From the NCBI RefSeq assembly GCF_947497915.1, contig NZ_CANMIJ010000002.1:372001-436000 (forward strand): DNA of 64,000 nt. The letters run 5' to 3'. Below, in pieces: positions 61,729 to 64,000 of the stretch. Every line of letters begins with the position of its first letter. Position 1 is the first letter of the stretch. A program made the translations under genes and the position numbers. The DNA is from an uncultured Erythrobacter sp. Lineage in GTDB: Bacteria > Pseudomonadota > Alphaproteobacteria > Sphingomonadales > Sphingomonadaceae. The notes beneath the pieces were generated by a model, which saw only the letters and a list, made by a program, of their open reading frames with translations, was not told where the DNA came from and searched no databases.

Positions 61729-62835
61729 ATGAAAACCCGCGCTGCCGTCGCCTTTGAAGCCAAAAAGCCGCTCGAAATTGTCGAACTCGATTTGGAAGGG
61801 CCCAAGGCTGGCGAAGTGTTGGTTGAGATTATGGCGACCGGCATTTGCCATACCGATGCATACACGCTGGACGGCCTCGACAGCGAAGGCTTGTTCCCTA
61901 GCGTGCTGGGCCACGAAGGCGCAGGGATTGTGCGTGAAGTGGGCGCGGGCGTTACATCTGTGGTTCCCGGCGATCACGTGATCCCGCTCTACACGCCGGA
62001 ATGCCGCCAGTGCAAAATGTGCCTTAGCGGAAAGACCAATTTGTGCAGCGCGATCCGGGCGACGCAGGGGCGGGGTTTGATGCCGGACGGCACTTCGCGC
62101 TTTTCGTACAAGGGTGAGACGATCTACCATTATATGGGCTGTTCGACTTTCTCGAACTTCGCGGTTCTGCCCGAAATCGCAGTCGCCAAAATTCGTACAG
62201 ACGCTCCATTCGAAACGAGCTGCTATGTCGGATGCGGCGTGACGACCGGCGTTGGCGCGGTGGTAAACACGGCGAAGGTCGAACCGGGCGACAATGTCGT
62301 GGTCTTTGGCCTCGGCGGTATTGGCCTCAACGTGATCCAAGGCGCGCGGATGGCTGGCGCAGACCGCATCGTTGGCGTCGATCTCAACCCGGCAAAGCGT
62401 GAGTGGGGCGAAAAGTTCGGCATGACCGATTTCGTCAATCCCAAAGAGACATCGAACGTCGTCGAACACTTGGTTGAACTGCTGGATGGCGGGGCGGATT
62501 ACTCGTTCGATTGCACCGGCAACACCGATGTAATGCGCGATGCGCTCGAATGTTGTCACAAGGGCTGGGGCACTTCGATCATTATCGGTGTCGCCGAAGC
62601 AGGTAAGGAAATCGCGACCCGCCCGTTTCAGCTTGTCACTGGCCGCAATTGGCGCGGGACAGCCTTCGGCGGGGCGAAGGGCCGCACCGATGTTCCGAAG
62701 ATCGTCGATTGGTATATGAACGGCAAGATCGAGATTGATCCGATGATCACCCACAGGCTGACGCTGGAAGAGATCAACAAAGGTTTTGACCTGATGCATT
62801 CGGGCGAAAGCATCCGCAGCGTCGTGGTCTTTTGA
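61729..62835 (+). CDS. frmA: S-(hydroxymethyl)glutathione dehydrogenase (class III alcohol dehydrogenase)
   Basis: Oxidises the glutathione-formaldehyde adduct with NAD. The 368-residue zinc enzyme has catalytic-zinc ligands in TGICHTDAY and LGHEGAGIV, the structural-zinc cluster [15 protein letters not shown], and the class III core [12 protein letters not shown] and [14 protein letters not shown]. The nucleotide fold [18 protein letters not shown] is intact. The start at 61729 has GAGAGG upstream. It heads an operon with a cupin gene and S-formylglutathione hydrolase. Confidence 0.97.
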   Translation: MKTRAAVAFEAKKPLEIVELDLEGPKAGEVLVEIMATGICHTDAYTLDGLDSEGLFPSVLGHEGAGIVREVGAGVTSVVPGDHVIPLYTPECRQCKMCLSGKTNLCSAIRATQGRGLMPDGTSRFSYKGETIYHYMGCSTFSNFAVLPEIAVAKIRTDAPFETSCYVGCGVTTGVGAVVNTAKVEPGDNVVVFGLGGIGLNVIQGARMAGADRIVGVDLNPAKREWGEKFGMTDFVNPKETSNVVEHLVELLDGGADYSFDCTGNTDVMRDALECCHKGWGTSIIIGVAEAGKEIATRPFQLVTGRNWRGTAFGGAKGRTDVPKIVDWYMNGKIEIDPMITHRLTLEEINKGFDLMHSGESIRSVVVF

Positions 62836-63206
62836 TGGCGGCGAGCAGCACACCGTCCAAAGTCAATCTGGCGCACAAATTCGCTCTGTTTTCTGATCAG
62901 TGGGCGCCGCGCCTTGCCGCGCGCTATAACGGGAACGAAGTGCGCCTCGCCAAGGTCGAAGGCGAGTTTCAGTGGCATCAGCACGATGATACAGACGAAT
63001 TGTTTCTCGTCATTGAAGGCGAGCTCGATATGGAGTTTCGAGACCGCACAGAGCGCATGAAGGCGGGCGATATGATCGTCGTCCCGCGCGGAACCGAGCA
63101 CCGCCCTTGCGCACGGTCGGGTGAAGCGAAGCTGCTGCTCATGGATGCGGACGGCACACCCAATACCGGCGATGAAGCCACCGCGTTCAAGCCGATCGAG
63201 GTGTAA
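62835..63206 (+). CDS. Cupin-domain protein between formaldehyde-detoxification genes
   Basis: A 123-residue single cupin. The metal-binding motifs are FQWHQHDDTDELFLVIEG (motif 1, His/His/Glu) and MIVVPRGTEHRPCA (motif 2, His). It starts at the ATG that shares bases with the frmA stop (TGATG) and ends just before the hydrolase gene. A role in sequestering or isomerising a formaldehyde or glutathione adduct would fit the operon but is inference; the family alone does not give a reaction. Confidence 0.88.
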   Translation: MAASSTPSKVNLAHKFALFSDQWAPRLAARYNGNEVRLAKVEGEFQWHQHDDTDELFLVIEGELDMEFRDRTERMKAGDMIVVPRGTEHRPCARSGEAKLLLMDADGTPNTGDEATAFKPIEV

Positions 63207-63207
63207 G

Positions 63208-64000
63208 ATGCCCCTTGAAATCCTAACCGAAACACGCAGTCATGGCGGCACTCAGGGTGTCTATTCTCACCCTTCAAAAGAGACGGGCACGGAAATGACC
63301 TTCGCGGTGTTCGTGCCCGATCATGAGCCTCGCGAAAAACTGCCAGTGCTTTGGTTTCTCTCTGGCCTGACATGCACTCATGCGAACGTAAAGGAAAAAG
63401 GCGAATACCGCGCCGCCTGCGCCGAGCACGGGATGATCTTTGTCGCGCCGGACACCAGCCCGCGCGGCAATGCTGTGCCTGATGCAGAGGACGAATATGA
63501 CTTTGGCAAAGGCGCAGGCTTTTATGTCGATGCGGCCCAAGAACCTTGGTCAAAGCATTACCGTATGCGCAGCTATATCGAGCGCGAATTGCCCGAAATC
63601 CTCGCGGCGGAATTTCCCGCCGATATGCATCGCCAGGCGATCACGGGTCATTCAATGGGCGGCCACGGCGCACTGACAATCGGGCTGCGCAATTCAGACC
63701 GCTTCCGCTCGATCAGCGCGTTCAGCCCGGTTGTCGCGCCATCGCAGGTGCCGTGGGGTGAAAAGGCTTTGGGCCGCTATATGGGTTATGATCGCGAGAC
63801 TTGGCGCGCATACGACACGGTCAGCCTGATAGAGGACGGCGCGCGGCATGATCACATCCTTGTCGATCAGGGCACAGCCGACAATTTCCTGGACGAGCAA
63901 TTGCAAACGCACCGTCTGGCGTCAGTGTGCGAAACCGCAGGCATCCCCGCTGAAATCCGGATGCGGGACGGCTATGATCATTCCTATTTCTTCATCTCTA
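63208..64000 (+). CDS. fghA: S-formylglutathione hydrolase, 3' end cut by the window
   Basis: Hydrolyses S-formylglutathione to formate and glutathione, completing formaldehyde oxidation. The visible part begins MPLEILTETRSHGGTQGVY and reaches DGYDHSYFFIS at the right edge; the stop codon is outside. The fold is alpha/beta-hydrolase with VLWFLSGLTCTH, the nucleophile elbow TGHSMGGHGAL, and the catalytic His region DHSYFF. It starts one base after the cupin gene's stop codon. About 20 residues are probably missing compared with the usual family length. Confidence 0.95.
   Translation, partial: MPLEILTETRSHGGTQGVYSHPSKETGTEMTFAVFVPDHEPREKLPVLWFLSGLTCTHANVKEKGEYRAACAEHGMIFVAPDTSPRGNAVPDAEDEYDFGKGAGFYVDAAQEPWSKHYRMRSYIERELPEILAAEFPADMHRQAITGHSMGGHGALTIGLRNSDRFRSISAFSPVVAPSQVPWGEKALGRYMGYDRETWRAYDTVSLIEDGARHDHILVDQGTADNFLDEQLQTHRLASVCETAGIPAEIRMRDGYDHSYFFIS

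Noticed and set aside
61684..62853. Open frame of 389 codons antisense to frmA
   Set aside because: Complete overlap with a clearly identified enzyme and no recognisable protein features.
1..64000. CRISPR arrays and insertion sequences
   Set aside because: No regularly spaced direct repeats of CRISPR size and no transposase gene or IS-like terminal repeats were found anywhere in the window.

Overview
This window is a chromosomal segment of an alphaproteobacterium, most likely of the order Sphingomonadales (Erythrobacter/Altererythrobacter-like). This is inferred from gene content and gene order, not from a database search: a bacteriophytochrome with an HWE histidine kinase, an Oar-type TonB-dependent receptor, an ftsE-ftsX-ydcF-plsC cluster facing an MJ0042 zinc-ribbon gene, metX-metW facing hisC-tyrA, and hflK-hflC-degP.

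Layout. 1-7.7 kb: the end of a probable heme oxygenase gene overlapping a bacteriophytochrome/HWE kinase/receiver protein, then manC, a tonB-type gene and a membrane hybrid histidine kinase. 7.8-14.7 kb: a large Oar-like TonB-dependent receptor, a 2-oxoglutarate/Fe(II)-type oxygenase, a concentrative nucleoside transporter and a YhhQ-type queuosine-precursor transporter. 14.77-30.63 kb: a 15.8-kb genomic island in the 3' half of a tRNA-Lys(UUU) gene, bounded by a perfect 51-bp direct repeat. 30.7-64 kb: housekeeping and stress functions. These are a TPR lipoprotein facing a PEP-CTERM-type surface protein, folK, aguB, two exported methyltransferase-like paralogues, msrA, rsmB, a P450, hemH, a molybdenum hydroxylase subunit, apbC, hflKC-degP, a class A penicillin-binding protein, msrB, a GST, metXW, hisC-tyrA, ftsEX, tRNA-Leu(GAG), and a glutathione-dependent formaldehyde detoxification operon that runs off the right edge.

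The island has three parts. The left part holds a tyrosine integrase, an unknown gene, an excisionase-like HTH protein and a divergent reverse transcriptase whose usual YxDD box reads YCDN. A 267-bp intergenic stretch crowded with inverted repeats follows. After it comes a tightly overlapping trio of a PP2C phosphatase and two Ser/Thr kinases. One kinase ends in an FHA-like tail. The other ends in a cold-shock-like tail and lacks the usual helix-C glutamate. The middle part is an RND efflux operon with a hydrolase and a thioesterase, controlled by a divergent MarR gene. The right part is a serine resolvase operon with an HNH-like protein, an XRE repressor and a zinc-ribbon membrane protein.

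The best candidates for something undescribed are the reverse transcriptase, the dyad-rich spacer and the phosphatase/kinase trio. Two other regulatory observations stand out. A textbook sigma-54 promoter lies upstream of the PEP-CTERM-type gene. Paired CGGACAT sites lie inside both island ends, one pair overlapping the integrase start codon.
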